The translations under genes were made by a program, and so were the position numbers. The notes below the pieces were generated by a model that worked only from the letters and a program-made list of their open reading frames with translations, did not search any database and was not told the DNA's origin. A DNA stretch of 64,000 nucleotides from Kiritimatiellia bacterium (lineage in GTDB: Bacteria; Verrucomicrobiota; Kiritimatiellia; UBA8416; JADHWI01), in contig JASLPY010000007.1 in NCBI GenBank assembly GCA_030744755.1, forward strand, positions 1 to 64,000, written 5' to 3'. This document shows, one piece after another, positions 47,999-57,540 of the stretch (position 1 is the stretch's first letter; each line of letters starts with the position of its first letter).

Positions 47999-49123
47999 CT
48001 ATCGCTTCCTTTTCGGTTCTTCAGTAATTGCCTTGATCGTCTGCTCTGCCAGCTTGACATGGGCTTTGTGGTCACCGTGTTTGTGTTTTTGGGCTGCCCA
48101 GCTTTCGATCAACTTTTTCACATCTGGTGCTGTATGTTTGGCCATCGTACCGTAGGTGCCCAGCGCTTTCAGCGCAGCCGGGAGGCGGTGTCCGAACCCC
48201 CATCGATTCTCCTTGGCGACCATAACACAAAGCGGTATGCCCTCTTTGATCTTCCAGTTCGCGAGCATCTGAAGTGCCTGTACTCGCGAACCGTCAGCAA
48301 ACATTCCGTCACGCATGGCCCGATTATTGATACACCAGATAAGATCTGGAACTGCAACCTTTGCCCGATCGCCATACTTCGCGATCGAACGGACCGCATG
48401 GCCGCGTGCCCGGGGTTTGGGGTGACGAATCATCTTTGTCAGCAGGGGAAGAACCTTTTCGGGGTCGGCCTCCTTAAATCCAATGTACTTGTCAAGAAAC
48501 CGCATCGACGGACCTCCTACCCAGTCGGGTGAAGTCACCGATATTTCGAGCATCTTTAATGCGGCAGGCTGAGCCGCGCCTCCAAGATCGCCAAGCAAGT
48601 TAGTCACCTGGTAGAGGATCAACGGCTGTGGGTCGTCGAGCAACTCGGTCAGCTTCGGCACCTGCGCGCTGATTGCCGCTTTAACCTTCTCGACATCACC
48701 TATTTCCTTCTTGGAAACAGGAAGGTGCATCCGTTTTCGCTTATCAAGTTCTCTAGTGTAATAACGCCACATGGTCCGCAGCGCCGTCGCCGCACCGCAT
48801 CGAACCTGGTAGTTGGGGTCGTCGAGCCCGACCACTATCGCTGGAATCGCCGCCGAACCTTTTACAGCCAACGCCTTGCTGATCTGAACACGATAGGCGG
48901 GTGACCAGTGATTAAGCTTCTTAACCAGCTGGTCGATAGACAGTTTATCCAGCGCTTCAAGCGTTGGCGGCGCACCAAGCGTTTGCCCGTAGTCCGCAGG
49001 ACAACGCGCCTCAATGGCATCAAGCTGCGCTTTCAACGACGCCTCTTCAGCAAGGGCAAACCCAGACAAGCCGCCCCAGAAGAATCCGAGCATTAACAAT
49101 ACAAACAATGATTTGCGTTTCAT
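47999..49123 (-). CDS. Secreted HEAT-repeat protein
   Basis: Signal peptide; GSAAIPAIVVGLDDPNYQVRCGAATALRTM; HPKPRARGHAVRSIAKYG. Confidence 0.7.
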   Translation of the reverse strand: MKRKSLFVLLMLGFFWGGLSGFALAEEASLKAQLDAIEARCPADYGQTLGAPPTLEALDKLSIDQLVKKLNHWSPAYRVQISKALAVKGSAAIPAIVVGLDDPNYQVRCGAATALRTMWRYYTRELDKRKRMHLPVSKKEIGDVEKVKAAISAQVPKLTELLDDPQPLILYQVTNLLGDLGGAAQPAALKMLEISVTSPDWVGGPSMRFLDKYIGFKEADPEKVLPLLTKMIRHPKPRARGHAVRSIAKYGDRAKVAVPDLIWCINNRAMRDGMFADGSRVQALQMLANWKIKEGIPLCVMVAKENRWGFGHRLPAALKALGTYGTMAKHTAPDVKKLIESWAAQKHKHGDHKAHVKLAEQTIKAITEEPKRKR

Positions 49124-49132
49124 GGTAGTCTC

Positions 49133-51202
49133 CTATTGTTTCTTCGGAAGCTGGGCAGTTAGACGTCCTAGGGTCGGGCGGCTTCTGATTACTTTACCAT
49201 TGGCGTGAACTTGAAGCCCTTTTCCCTCGCCATACTTCTTGCCGTCCTTGTCCCAGGTGATCGTCAGAATCCGCCCGTGATACGAGACGTTGTCGAGCTT
49301 GAACCAATCCCAGCTTCCCTCAGGCACGAGCGGGTTGACCTCGATCGTATCATCAGCGCGAGGACGAAGCCCAACCAGGCCATTGATCACCAGGTCGCAG
49401 AATGACGAATGGTTATAGTCCTTGCCCCGCTCGATGATGATGCCCTTGGTTTGGCCTTTCTCTCGCCGCTTTTCATTTTGCTCGTGGACCCGCCTGCGGG
49501 CGATCCAGGTACCGGTGAACGGGTCGATGTTCTCGTCGATCCAGGAAACGACCGAGCCGTCGACAAGCGTTCGGCGATGACTGAACGCATAAACCTTCAG
49601 TATGTTGAGGTAATCCGCCCGGTCGATGACATTCTGCTCGTAGTTATTCAAAACGTTCGCCATCGCCGTGAGCGTGACCGAGGTGGACAGCGGCCAACTT
49701 GGGCCGTTCCACTGACAGCCGTGGCCTTCGTACGAAATCTTGAACCCCGGATGACGCTGCTCGGCCGTAGTCGGGCCAAACTTCGCGTAGAATCCCTTGC
49801 GGTCCATGAGTTGCCGCCAAGCCACCTCGCGACCTTGGCCCGGCTGCGGTAAGTTGAAATACCATGGCGTGTAGCCATGCAGTTCTCGTACATCAACGAG
49901 CGAAGCGTCCTTTGAAGCATCGGCCCCGTCGTTGAGCGTCTTCGTGGTGTTGCCCCAGGGGTTCGGACGTCGGTTGACCGAGTCGGTGATCTTCGCGGCG
50001 CCGGCTATGTTTTTATCGCCCGAGAAGACGCGCCATTCGTGAATGCCGGCCGCCTTGCCTTCGGGCGACTGGACCTCGAGACGGATCGCACTGACCTTGA
50101 GCTTCTCGAACTCGACGCGGCAGTAAGTGTCGAGCTTGATCGGGTAAGGCGTGGTCGCTTTGACGGGCGTCCAAACATCGTCGACCTGATAGCTGATGCG
50201 CCACTCGGCCGGGAGCGGATTGATCTTGTTTTGAACAAGCCAATGGACCTCGGCGGCGCCGACTTCGACAGGCTCGGGAAAGGTGTACTGAAACCATTCG
50301 AGCGTGCCGCGATGGTCGTTGTCATACCAGTGAATCCGCGTGACCGAACCGTCGGCCGACGAGCGGGGCTCTGTTTTTTCGTACTGCGAGCGAGGCAGCG
50401 TTTTATAGAACTTCGCGTCGTCGTCCCACAGCGTCTCGTTCACCAGACGGCGAAGTCGCTGGGCCTTCTCGGCATAGACTTTCGCGATGTCATCTCGCTC
50501 GGCAAGCTTTGCGATCCTCGAGATGGCCACCGCATCGCCGTACATGTAGCTGTTGATCGTTGCTCGCTTACCGCTCTTTCCGACCGAGCATTCCATGCCG
50601 TCGCGATCGTCGATCTGCCAGAAAAGTCCATCGGGCAACAATCTCGAAGCCTCCCATCCTTCGTAGTTCGTGACCAGATCGTCCAGCAGTTCGATCACAC
50701 GTTCTTTGTCGCCATGGACCAGATAATCGGCCCACATCGCGTCGGCAGCCCAGAAGCTGTACTGGCGCGGCGCACCTCCTTTGCGGAACCAGAACAGGGC
50801 GTAATCGCTCATAATCTTCCGGTCGTGCAGCCAACGCCCTTCGTAGAAGTGATGGCCGGCCGGGCAGCAGATCGTATTGTGCTTGCGTGACCACGGAACG
50901 TCGGGCAGAAACTCGGTCACCACATAGCCGTCGTCCGTCAACCTCACATGCTTGCGATACGTCCACCAACGAAAGTAGTACGCCCGCTCGATCTCTTCGT
51001 CGGGGCACTCCAGTCGCGGGATGTTCCGCTTGAGGAAGTCAAGCGCGTCAGCATTCTTGATATTCGAGTAGAGTTCGTTGTCCTCGGCGTTGAACTTCTC
51101 GACATAAGACTCCAAGGTTGCAGCCGACGCCAAGCCGGGCGACGCCAACGCCCCGCCAATAGCAAGGGCGACGATCAGAGAACATTGTAGATAGCTTCGC
51201 AT
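49133..51202 (-). CDS. Secreted (alpha/alpha)6-type glycosidase, MGH1/GH63-like
   Basis: Signal peptide; YYFRWWTYRKHV; PRQYSFWAADAMWADYLVHGDK; NGPSWPLSTSVTLTAMANVL. Confidence 0.65.
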   Translation of the reverse strand: MRSYLQCSLIVALAIGGALASPGLASAATLESYVEKFNAEDNELYSNIKNADALDFLKRNIPRLECPDEEIERAYYFRWWTYRKHVRLTDDGYVVTEFLPDVPWSRKHNTICCPAGHHFYEGRWLHDRKIMSDYALFWFRKGGAPRQYSFWAADAMWADYLVHGDKERVIELLDDLVTNYEGWEASRLLPDGLFWQIDDRDGMECSVGKSGKRATINSYMYGDAVAISRIAKLAERDDIAKVYAEKAQRLRRLVNETLWDDDAKFYKTLPRSQYEKTEPRSSADGSVTRIHWYDNDHRGTLEWFQYTFPEPVEVGAAEVHWLVQNKINPLPAEWRISYQVDDVWTPVKATTPYPIKLDTYCRVEFEKLKVSAIRLEVQSPEGKAAGIHEWRVFSGDKNIAGAAKITDSVNRRPNPWGNTTKTLNDGADASKDASLVDVRELHGYTPWYFNLPQPGQGREVAWRQLMDRKGFYAKFGPTTAEQRHPGFKISYEGHGCQWNGPSWPLSTSVTLTAMANVLNNYEQNVIDRADYLNILKVYAFSHRRTLVDGSVVSWIDENIDPFTGTWIARRRVHEQNEKRREKGQTKGIIIERGKDYNHSSFCDLVINGLVGLRPRADDTIEVNPLVPEGSWDWFKLDNVSYHGRILTITWDKDGKKYGEGKGLQVHANGKVIRSRPTLGRLTAQLPKKQ

Positions 51203-51253
51203 CGGTAGTTACTCCAGGTTGGTTAGCAAAAGGTTTTTCGTGTTCATGGGGGA

Positions 51254-53014
51254 CTACTTCTGCGTTTTGCTCCACGCTTCGTATTCTTCGAGGACTTTGC
51301 GGGCCTGCTCGGCTTTGCGTTTCCAGGCCTGACGTTTCGCATCGTCACCTGTCGGGACCTCGGGGTTGACGACCGCGTTGATCATGGACGTGTCGTTCCA
51401 GGCGGGCCAGTCGTCCGTGCGGAACGGCACGGCGGGGCCCGCCCGGTTGCCGAAGTTCGCCTGCGGATGAACGCCCCACGCATAACGGACGGCGACCGGC
51501 TCTTTCACGAATTCGCTCGAGGCTGCGTACGTGCTACCCCCTACGTGCACGACCTTGGCCGGGTAGAAGTGGCGATCCTTCCCCGCGATGACGAATCCCC
51601 TCGGTGAGACGCGACTGCCATAAACACAACCCGGATAGCTGGTTTTGATGAACGAAAGCACAATCTTGTCGCCCTCGACCTCCCAGGACTCGAGCATCGG
51701 GATGATGTACTTAATCCCCGGGACTTCATAGACGTCGGCCAACGCCCAGCGTGCGGCGCGGGTGCCGATCGGCTTTTTGTTCGGCGAGTGCATTTGAATA
51801 TGGCCCAGGTCGTAGGTGCAAACCAGGCCCGTGTTTTCGTTTTCAAGGTGTGCTTTCGTCTGTGCTTCACGAGTGCCGGCCGCCTTTGAGAGCATAAAGA
51901 ACTCCGGCTCGTTCGCGTCATTGGGATAGCCCCAACTGGTCATCTGGATCATGCAAAACGGCAGGTCTTTGTCGCCAAACGCTTTTCGCCAATCGGGAAT
52001 CAGTGCCGGATACATCTTCATACCAAGGTTGGGATTCGCCTGTTTGCCGACCGAGTTGTTCATCCCTTGATAGAAGAGCACGCCCTTGATTGAGAACTTC
52101 TGGATCGGCGCGATCAGTGCGTTGAAACAACCGCCCGGGAAACCTTGGGTATATTTGTACGTCTCCGGTACAACCGGTTTGGCCGACGGCTTGTGCCCCT
52201 TGGCTTTCATAGATTCCGCATGACGGCGCCAATTGCCCATCCTCCGTTCGAGCTCCACTTCAGGATCGTAGCTAGCGGCCAGGTTGTCGTAATACTTGAT
52301 CAGCTCGTCCGCTTCGGGGATCGAAGAAAGTGTCTCGCGCGAAATCCAGGTCTCGACGGCGCTTCCACCCCACGAGTTGTCGATCAATCCGATCGGGACG
52401 CCGGTCGTCTCATGCACGATCTTCGCGAAACGATAGCCGACGGCTGGGAACTGACGCGTGTTCTCGGGCGTACTGGTTCGCCAAACGCCCTTCAGCTCGA
52501 CGTAGTACGGATTGCGCTCTTCGATCGGGAAGTTGTCGAGCGGTGTGGGGGTCGAGCGAAGCGGAATGGTGAGGCAGCGGATGTTCGAATGGTTGGCCCG
52601 CGGCATATCGATATCCGAATCGAAGATCCCGCCCGCCTCCGCTTCCATGTTGCTTTGTCCACTACACAGCCATACGTCACCGACGACAACATTCTTGAAC
52701 ACCAGGAATTCCCTCTTCCCCTTGACTTTCAGTTCCCGAGGCTTGGCATTCACGGGCATTGGCTCGAGGGTCAGCGTCCAATTGCCGTTATCGTCAACGG
52801 TCGTCTTCTCTGCCTGTCCTCCAAACTCGACGCTGATGGAGTCGCCCTTGTCACCCCAGCCCCAGACATTTACCGGCTTGTCGCGCTGCATGACCATACC
52901 CTCTCCAAAAATGCGCGGCAGCTCCAGCTTCGCTACAGCCGGCATGGCAGCCTGGAAGAACGCGGCAACCATTGAAATGCAGACTATATACGTACGATAG
53001 TGGTTTATCTTCAT
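51254..53014 (-). CDS. Sialate O-acetylesterase-like protein, secreted
   Basis: LPRIFGEGMVMQRDKPVNVWGWGDKGD; VVVGDVWLCSGQSNMEAE; IDNSWGGSAVETWIS; FYQGMNNSV; likely start MKINHYRTYIVC within ORF to 53101. Confidence 0.87.
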   Translation of the reverse strand: MKINHYRTYIVCISMVAAFFQAAMPAVAKLELPRIFGEGMVMQRDKPVNVWGWGDKGDSISVEFGGQAEKTTVDDNGNWTLTLEPMPVNAKPRELKVKGKREFLVFKNVVVGDVWLCSGQSNMEAEAGGIFDSDIDMPRANHSNIRCLTIPLRSTPTPLDNFPIEERNPYYVELKGVWRTSTPENTRQFPAVGYRFAKIVHETTGVPIGLIDNSWGGSAVETWISRETLSSIPEADELIKYYDNLAASYDPEVELERRMGNWRRHAESMKAKGHKPSAKPVVPETYKYTQGFPGGCFNALIAPIQKFSIKGVLFYQGMNNSVGKQANPNLGMKMYPALIPDWRKAFGDKDLPFCMIQMTSWGYPNDANEPEFFMLSKAAGTREAQTKAHLENENTGLVCTYDLGHIQMHSPNKKPIGTRAARWALADVYEVPGIKYIIPMLESWEVEGDKIVLSFIKTSYPGCVYGSRVSPRGFVIAGKDRHFYPAKVVHVGGSTYAASSEFVKEPVAVRYAWGVHPQANFGNRAGPAVPFRTDDWPAWNDTSMINAVVNPEVPTGDDAKRQAWKRKAEQARKVLEEYEAWSKTQK

Positions 53015-53123
53015 GACCCAGATACTCCTATCCGTGTGTTCCGTGACTGTAAGAGGAATTCGGTTTCGCCGACTTCTTCTCTTGACCGACCCTCCGGTCA
53101 ACCCGACTACGACTACAGGTTCC

Positions 53124-53192
53124 TAATATTGCGCCAGTGGTTGCGTTTCCGCAACTAGCGATTCGGGTCTTTCTTATCGCCATTTGGAGTCT
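53124..53192 (-). promoter_or_regulatory. Conserved intergenic element, copy E (upstream of 51254..53014)
   Basis: taatattgcgccagtggttgcgtttccgcaactagcgattcgggtctttcttatcgccatttggagtctg; perfect GTTGCG..CGCAAC; homology to copy F continues to ~53247. Confidence 0.65.
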
Positions 53193-53355
53193 GTCGACTA
53201 TAGTTGATCATTGACTGGGTGAGACAACGACAATCGACAAGAGGGCACTTCAGGGATTAGCGGGGGATATTCTGTCCGAAACCGAAGTTCAGAAGCCGGA
53301 AAGGGCCGGAATCTGCTGCCGGCCGTGGGACACACCATCGCCCGCGGGCCAGGAG

Positions 53356-54255
53356 TCATACAACCTCGATACGATCGGCAATCCGGCGGAAGAAGTCATT
53401 CGACCAGACCTCCACGGCACGGCGATCCCGCAGGAACCGCACCACTTCCGTGCGGGCCCGGGGAACATCGAGCTCGTCTGCCGCGTCGCCAAGCCTGTCA
53501 ACAAGGGCTTTGCGGCTCAGCGGAGAGGGATCGCTGTAGTCGCCGGACTGGCGCATCCTTGCTTCAAGATGACTCAGATGCAGCGGTGTCCCCCGGCCGA
53601 GATACCACGCCAGGTCATACCAATCGCGCCCCTTGACCCGGGTCTTCCACCGGCGGCAGAGAACAGCGTGCAGTTTCCCCGCAAAGAGGTCGGGGAGCGC
53701 GTAGACGCGGACAGAGAACGGAATGGGCTGAAGCAGGTATTGGTTCTCCGTCTGGAAGCCCGGCGGCGGGTCCGTATCGATCTCGACCTTCACCTTCAGC
53801 TGCCTGTCCGGGTGCAGGCCTTTCAGGATGCCTGGATCGGCTTCGATCACCATGAGTTCGCGCAGCGTGTTCGTCTTCAGAAATGCCGACTCAATCGCTG
53901 TTTGTCGTTCGGCGGGGCGTGTGGGTTGCTCGAAATTGACATGAAAGCCGAAACTGCGGATCTCGCGCTGCAGACTGTCGCCATATGCGCCGAGGCGAAA
54001 GTCGGGATTCGGGGCCAGCAGGGAGAAGTCAAGATCCTCGGAGTAACGGTCCAAGCCATACAGCACCCGAAGGGCCGTACCGCCATAGAACGCGGCGTGC
54101 TCGAAGAACTTCGACCGCCAGAGACCGAGCAGGGCAACTTCCTGGATGATCTCACGCGCCGCATTCTCGTAGTCATCGCGAGTCCGGCAATTGTAGGCAT
54201 CAAGCATTGTCTTTACGGCGTCATGCACGGGCGGGCTCCCTGAGGGTGTTGACAT
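53356..54255 (-). CDS. AbiEii/AbiGii-family nucleotidyltransferase toxin
   Basis: FYGGTALRVLYGLDRYSEDLDFSLL; DLFAGKLHAVLCRRWKTRVKGRDWYDLAWYLGRG. Confidence 0.88.
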   Translation of the reverse strand: MSTPSGSPPVHDAVKTMLDAYNCRTRDDYENAAREIIQEVALLGLWRSKFFEHAAFYGGTALRVLYGLDRYSEDLDFSLLAPNPDFRLGAYGDSLQREIRSFGFHVNFEQPTRPAERQTAIESAFLKTNTLRELMVIEADPGILKGLHPDRQLKVKVEIDTDPPPGFQTENQYLLQPIPFSVRVYALPDLFAGKLHAVLCRRWKTRVKGRDWYDLAWYLGRGTPLHLSHLEARMRQSGDYSDPSPLSRKALVDRLGDAADELDVPRARTEVVRFLRDRRAVEVWSNDFFRRIADRIEVV

Positions 54256-54874
54256 AGCGGATCAGTCGGTCAATCTTCCGGGAGCTGTAGGCTACACACA
54301 CAGCCTCGAGCCGTTCCCCATCCAGCAACCGGAGGCGCTCGATATCAACACGCAGATCATGTGCAAGGTAGTCCTCGTATGCGGCCACGGTCGCTCCAGA
54401 GAAGCGCTTGTCATCCCACACCTTATCGGCGAGGGCCTTTTCCGGTGATGCGAGCAGGAACGACTCATTCTCGCCCTGCTGCAGCAACACCGCCGTCGCG
54501 TACCGTGGTTCCGGGAGAGATCGGTAGGTGAAGATTCCGAACGGCGTTGTGAAACTGCGCGAACGCCCGGTGGTCACCGAGGTCACGGTGGTCACCCGTT
54601 CCGGTATGAGGCCGTGCCATGCGAGGGCGTAGTCCAGACTGATGTAGGAGGGGCCGTAGATCAGGTTGGCCAGAAGCTCCCGGCTCACGGGAGCGCGCCG
54701 GTAGGCATCGCCAAAGACGTAGAGGCCCTTCTTGACGCGGACAATATCGCCCGCATCCAGTAGCCGCTTGACTCTATCGCGTGGCTTTGCGTAGGTGGTC
54801 AGGCACTGAAGAAGCCTCTGATAGTCAAAGACCTCTCTGTCAATCTGCTGCCTTATCTGCCCAATAGTTCGCAT
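54221..54874 (-). CDS. AbiEi-like antitoxin/transcriptional regulator
   Basis: RVKRLLDAGDIVRVKKGLYVFG; LANLIYGPSYISLDYALAWHGLIPERV; overlaps the toxin gene. Confidence 0.85.
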   Translation of the reverse strand: MRTIGQIRQQIDREVFDYQRLLQCLTTYAKPRDRVKRLLDAGDIVRVKKGLYVFGDAYRRAPVSRELLANLIYGPSYISLDYALAWHGLIPERVTTVTSVTTGRSRSFTTPFGIFTYRSLPEPRYATAVLLQQGENESFLLASPEKALADKVWDDKRFSGATVAAYEDYLAHDLRVDIERLRLLDGERLEAVCVAYSSRKIDRLIRYVNTLREPARA

Positions 54875-55027
54875 TTACTAATCCATTTTCAGCATGCTAT
54901 GTCCACGATCCATGGACATAATACTACAAGAATAGGCATAAAAGGCAAGCGAAATTGACCTGCCCCCCCCCTCTGAAGCGAGCTAGTGCGCAGAGAAAAG
55001 GGGCCAATAGCCAATAAGGATTTTTCC

Positions 55028-55044
55028 TACGGGGTCGGACCACG
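55028..55044 (+). repeat. Third, partial copy of the GGGGTCGGACCACGG repeat core
   Basis: acggggtcggaccacgg. Confidence 0.6.
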
Positions 55045-55133
55045 GCAAGAGCCTTCTGCGAAGCGATGTAGATCAATGCTGCCAGTGAGATCTAAACGCG
55101 TGAGATTCTCCTTACCCCACAGCATGAGGTATT

Positions 55134-55216
55134 AGGCGCTAGGCAACTAGTGGTTAGGTCCTGCTAGTCCCTAGCAAACTAACGCCTAACACCTGCGATT
55201 TGCGCGACAGCGCAAA
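55134..55216 (+). repeat. Dispersed repeat related (inverted) to 45567..45640
   Basis: ttaggcgctaggcaacta...tttgcgcgacagcgcaaaacgctc vs reverse complement of 45567..45640 (ttaggcgctaggcaacta...tgcgctcacagcgcaagaacgctc). Confidence 0.55.
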
Positions 55217-55309
55217 ACGCTCTCTACCCAAAAGGCTTGACCTGTGATCCGTAAGTGATACTATATGATCCGAGGTGTGACCCATATGCCGAACCACAAG
55301 GAGGCCAAA

Positions 55310-55567
55310 ATGAAGTCATTGACGCTACACGCGATGGATGATCAACTGGCGGATCAAATCAGGCGTCGAGCAAGCGAGATGTCGATAAGCATGAATGAGC
55401 TCGCCAAACGCGTTCTGGCTGAAGGCCTTGGGATCAAGACGCCGGCGAAGCCGCCTCATAGGGATGACTTTGCGCCATTCTGTGGAACCTGGAGCGAGCA
55501 TGACCTCGAGGAGTTCAACCGCTGCGTGGCCGATATGGAAACAGTAGACGCAGAGGACTGGCGATGA
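55310..55567 (+). CDS. FitA/VapB-like RHH antitoxin
   Basis: AAGGAGG upstream; MKSLTLHAMDDQLADQIRRRASEMSISMNELAKRVLAEGLG; 4-bp overlap with the PIN gene. Confidence 0.8.
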   Translation: MKSLTLHAMDDQLADQIRRRASEMSISMNELAKRVLAEGLGIKTPAKPPHRDDFAPFCGTWSEHDLEEFNRCVADMETVDAEDWR

Positions 55568-55953
55568 AGAAGGTGCTTCTGGATACAAATGCATACACCG
55601 CGTTGCGGAGCGGCGATGAAAGCATCCTGGATGTGCTGGGACGAGCCGAAACGGTCTTTATGTCCGCCATCGTACTGGGGGAACTGCACGCCGGTTTCAA
55701 GGGGGGAAGCAAGGAGGCCGTGAACCGCGGAGAGCTTGAAGAATTCAACAGTCGGCCAACCGTACGGATCCTGCACGTCACCCAGGAGACCGCGGAAATC
55801 TTCGGGACGATCAAGCATCGCCTCAAAACAGCGGGAACACCCATTCCCGTCAACGACGTCTGGATCGCCGCTCACGCGACCGAAGCCGGCGCATTCCTCG
55901 TCACTCACGACGAACATTTCAACGCCGTTCCCGGCCTTCTGCTCTGGCAGTAA
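55564..55953 (+). CDS. VapC-like PIN-domain ribonuclease toxin
   Basis: VLLDTNAYTALRSGDESILD; VFMSAIVLGELHAGFKGG; PIPVNDVWIAAHATEAGAFLVTHDEHFNAVPGLLLW. Confidence 0.92.
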   Translation: MKKVLLDTNAYTALRSGDESILDVLGRAETVFMSAIVLGELHAGFKGGSKEAVNRGELEEFNSRPTVRILHVTQETAEIFGTIKHRLKTAGTPIPVNDVWIAAHATEAGAFLVTHDEHFNAVPGLLLWQ

Positions 55954-56140
55954 GGCTCCACCCGCAACATCAGTCCCTATAAGAATTGATAAGCAATCGC
56001 TTTCCGGGAGTCGCCGCTGCAGAAAGGCTGGCCGCCCGGACTTCCGCAATAAGCAGGTAGTCGCCGCTATGCGAGATCGTGACACGGTTGGCCTCCACGT
56101 TCGCCGGAGGCGTATAGCGCCCATACAGCAGGTTCCCATC

Positions 56141-56190
56141 GCACTTATCTCCCTCCAAGCATGTGACTTACCGTGGTCCGACCCCTATGG
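56141..56190 (-). repeat. 50-bp repeat, left copy (inverted relative to 58761..58810)
   Basis: Reverse complement ccataggggtcggaccacggtaagtcacatgcttggagggagataagtgc; 49/50 identity to the right copy. Confidence 0.9.
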
Positions 56191-56231
56191 ATAACCGGCC
56201 AATAACGGCCGGACCTGAGCTAGCCGAAGGC

Positions 56232-56933
56232 CTACTTCCCGTAGATCAACGTCCCAGAGGTGGCGGGGTCGACGACTGTGCCTTGTACCGCGAATCCGTC
56301 GAAACCGACGAAGATTCCGCCGCCGATACCTCCTCCGTCGCCGACCTGTAAGTTGAGAGTCCAGGTATCGCTACTGGTGAGTGTAACCGGTGTTCCGAAA
56401 GAGAATGTCTCTACTCCGGCAGGGCCGCCCCAATCCCCAGCCCCAGGATCGAGCGTTACTTGGCCGACTTGCCCGGCACTTGCCCCACTCAACGTCACGA
56501 TAATTGGATAGGACCTATTAAGGTAGGTGCCGTTGAAGTTGCCGCTGCCGTTGAAGTGCTGACGACCCAGAATGACATCTGAAATCTGCACGGCCGCGCC
56601 AGTCACGGTCAGGGGGATGTCAACATTCCATTCGCCGTTATTGATGTTAACGCTCGGGGCATAGTGGCCGGTCGCATTCGGCGTCGTGAAAAGCGAGTGG
56701 GTAGGGCTCTGGCTGGCGCCGCTCAGAGAAGACGGACCGGTTAGACTGTTCTCAGTCGTGTAGGTAATATTGCTGAGCGTAGAACCGTCGTTTGATGTGC
56801 CGTCGAATCCGGTTTCAAGCAAGACGTCGGCGTTCGCCGAGGTGGCTGCAAGAACTAGGGTCGCCATCGCCACGGCGACGAGGGCCATTACGATGTTGGT
56901 TCGGTTTCTTGTAATGATTATTGATTTCTTCAT
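56232..56933 (-). CDS. Secreted beta-rich protein of unknown function
   Basis: Signal peptide (VMALVAVAMATLVLAATSANA); Gly/Ser/Thr-rich; resembles PEP-CTERM-type exported proteins but no PEP-CTERM tail. Confidence 0.6.
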   Translation of the reverse strand: MKKSIIITRNRTNIVMALVAVAMATLVLAATSANADVLLETGFDGTSNDGSTLSNITYTTENSLTGPSSLSGASQSPTHSLFTTPNATGHYAPSVNINNGEWNVDIPLTVTGAAVQISDVILGRQHFNGSGNFNGTYLNRSYPIIVTLSGASAGQVGQVTLDPGAGDWGGPAGVETFSFGTPVTLTSSDTWTLNLQVGDGGGIGGGIFVGFDGFAVQGTVVDPATSGTLIYGK

Positions 56934-57313
56934 TCTCTTTGCTCCAATCTTGATCTTACTTCTGCTCTGTTAACTTGCGTGCAATACAGCCCGCTCACGC
57001 GAGCAAACCGATATCCGGCATCAGTTGATCATAGGCAGGGGCCTCCTTTCGGAGTTGGGGGTAGAAGAGAAAGGGTTTCGTGTGTTGGGTGTCGCATGCG
57101 GGGGCCCAATCGTGACCCGCCATCGTCCACCGGTCTTCCGGTCGGTTGACGAGGTTGAACGGTCGCAAAGGAAGCAGCGACGTATCTCCGACGTGTCGCG
57201 GCGAAACGAAGCAAAGACGGAGACGTCGCAGGAGGGGCACGCCTCGGATGCGTGCCTACTGTCGGCCGCCCCACTCACCGCCGGACTCCCGAGGCCGAGG
57301 GAAGACCTCAGTC

Positions 57314-57336
57314 GAGAGAGAGAGAGAGAGAGAGAG
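57314..57336. repeat. GA dinucleotide microsatellite (23 nt)
   Basis: gagagagagagagagagagagag. Confidence 0.95.
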
Positions 57337-57470
57337 CTAGGGACGTGCCAAATGGCGGGCGGTCTTTCTAGTGCGGCGTTCTGTGTGTATGCAGCAAACA
57401 TCTGGTCCTCTCACAGGTTCCCGATTGGCAAGGGCAGCCCTGTACTGTTCAAACCCTCCCTTTCAACTGT

Positions 57471-57540
57471 GTATTCTGCGCCGGTTGGTTCTTTTAGGCA
57501 ACTAGTGATTCAGATTTTTCTTATCGCAATTTGGATTCTG
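57471..57540 (-). promoter_or_regulatory. Conserved intergenic element, copy F (upstream of the XylR-type regulator gene)
   Basis: gtattctgcgccggttggttcttttaggcaactagtgattcagatttttcttatcgcaatttggattctg. Confidence 0.65.

Noticed and set aside
55970-56158. 62-aa ORF MEGDKCDGNLLYGRYTPPANVEANRVTISHSGDYLLIAEVRAAS...
   Set aside because: Its start lies within the 50-bp repeat and no homologous domain is recognised; possibly a gene remnant but not supportable as a CDS.
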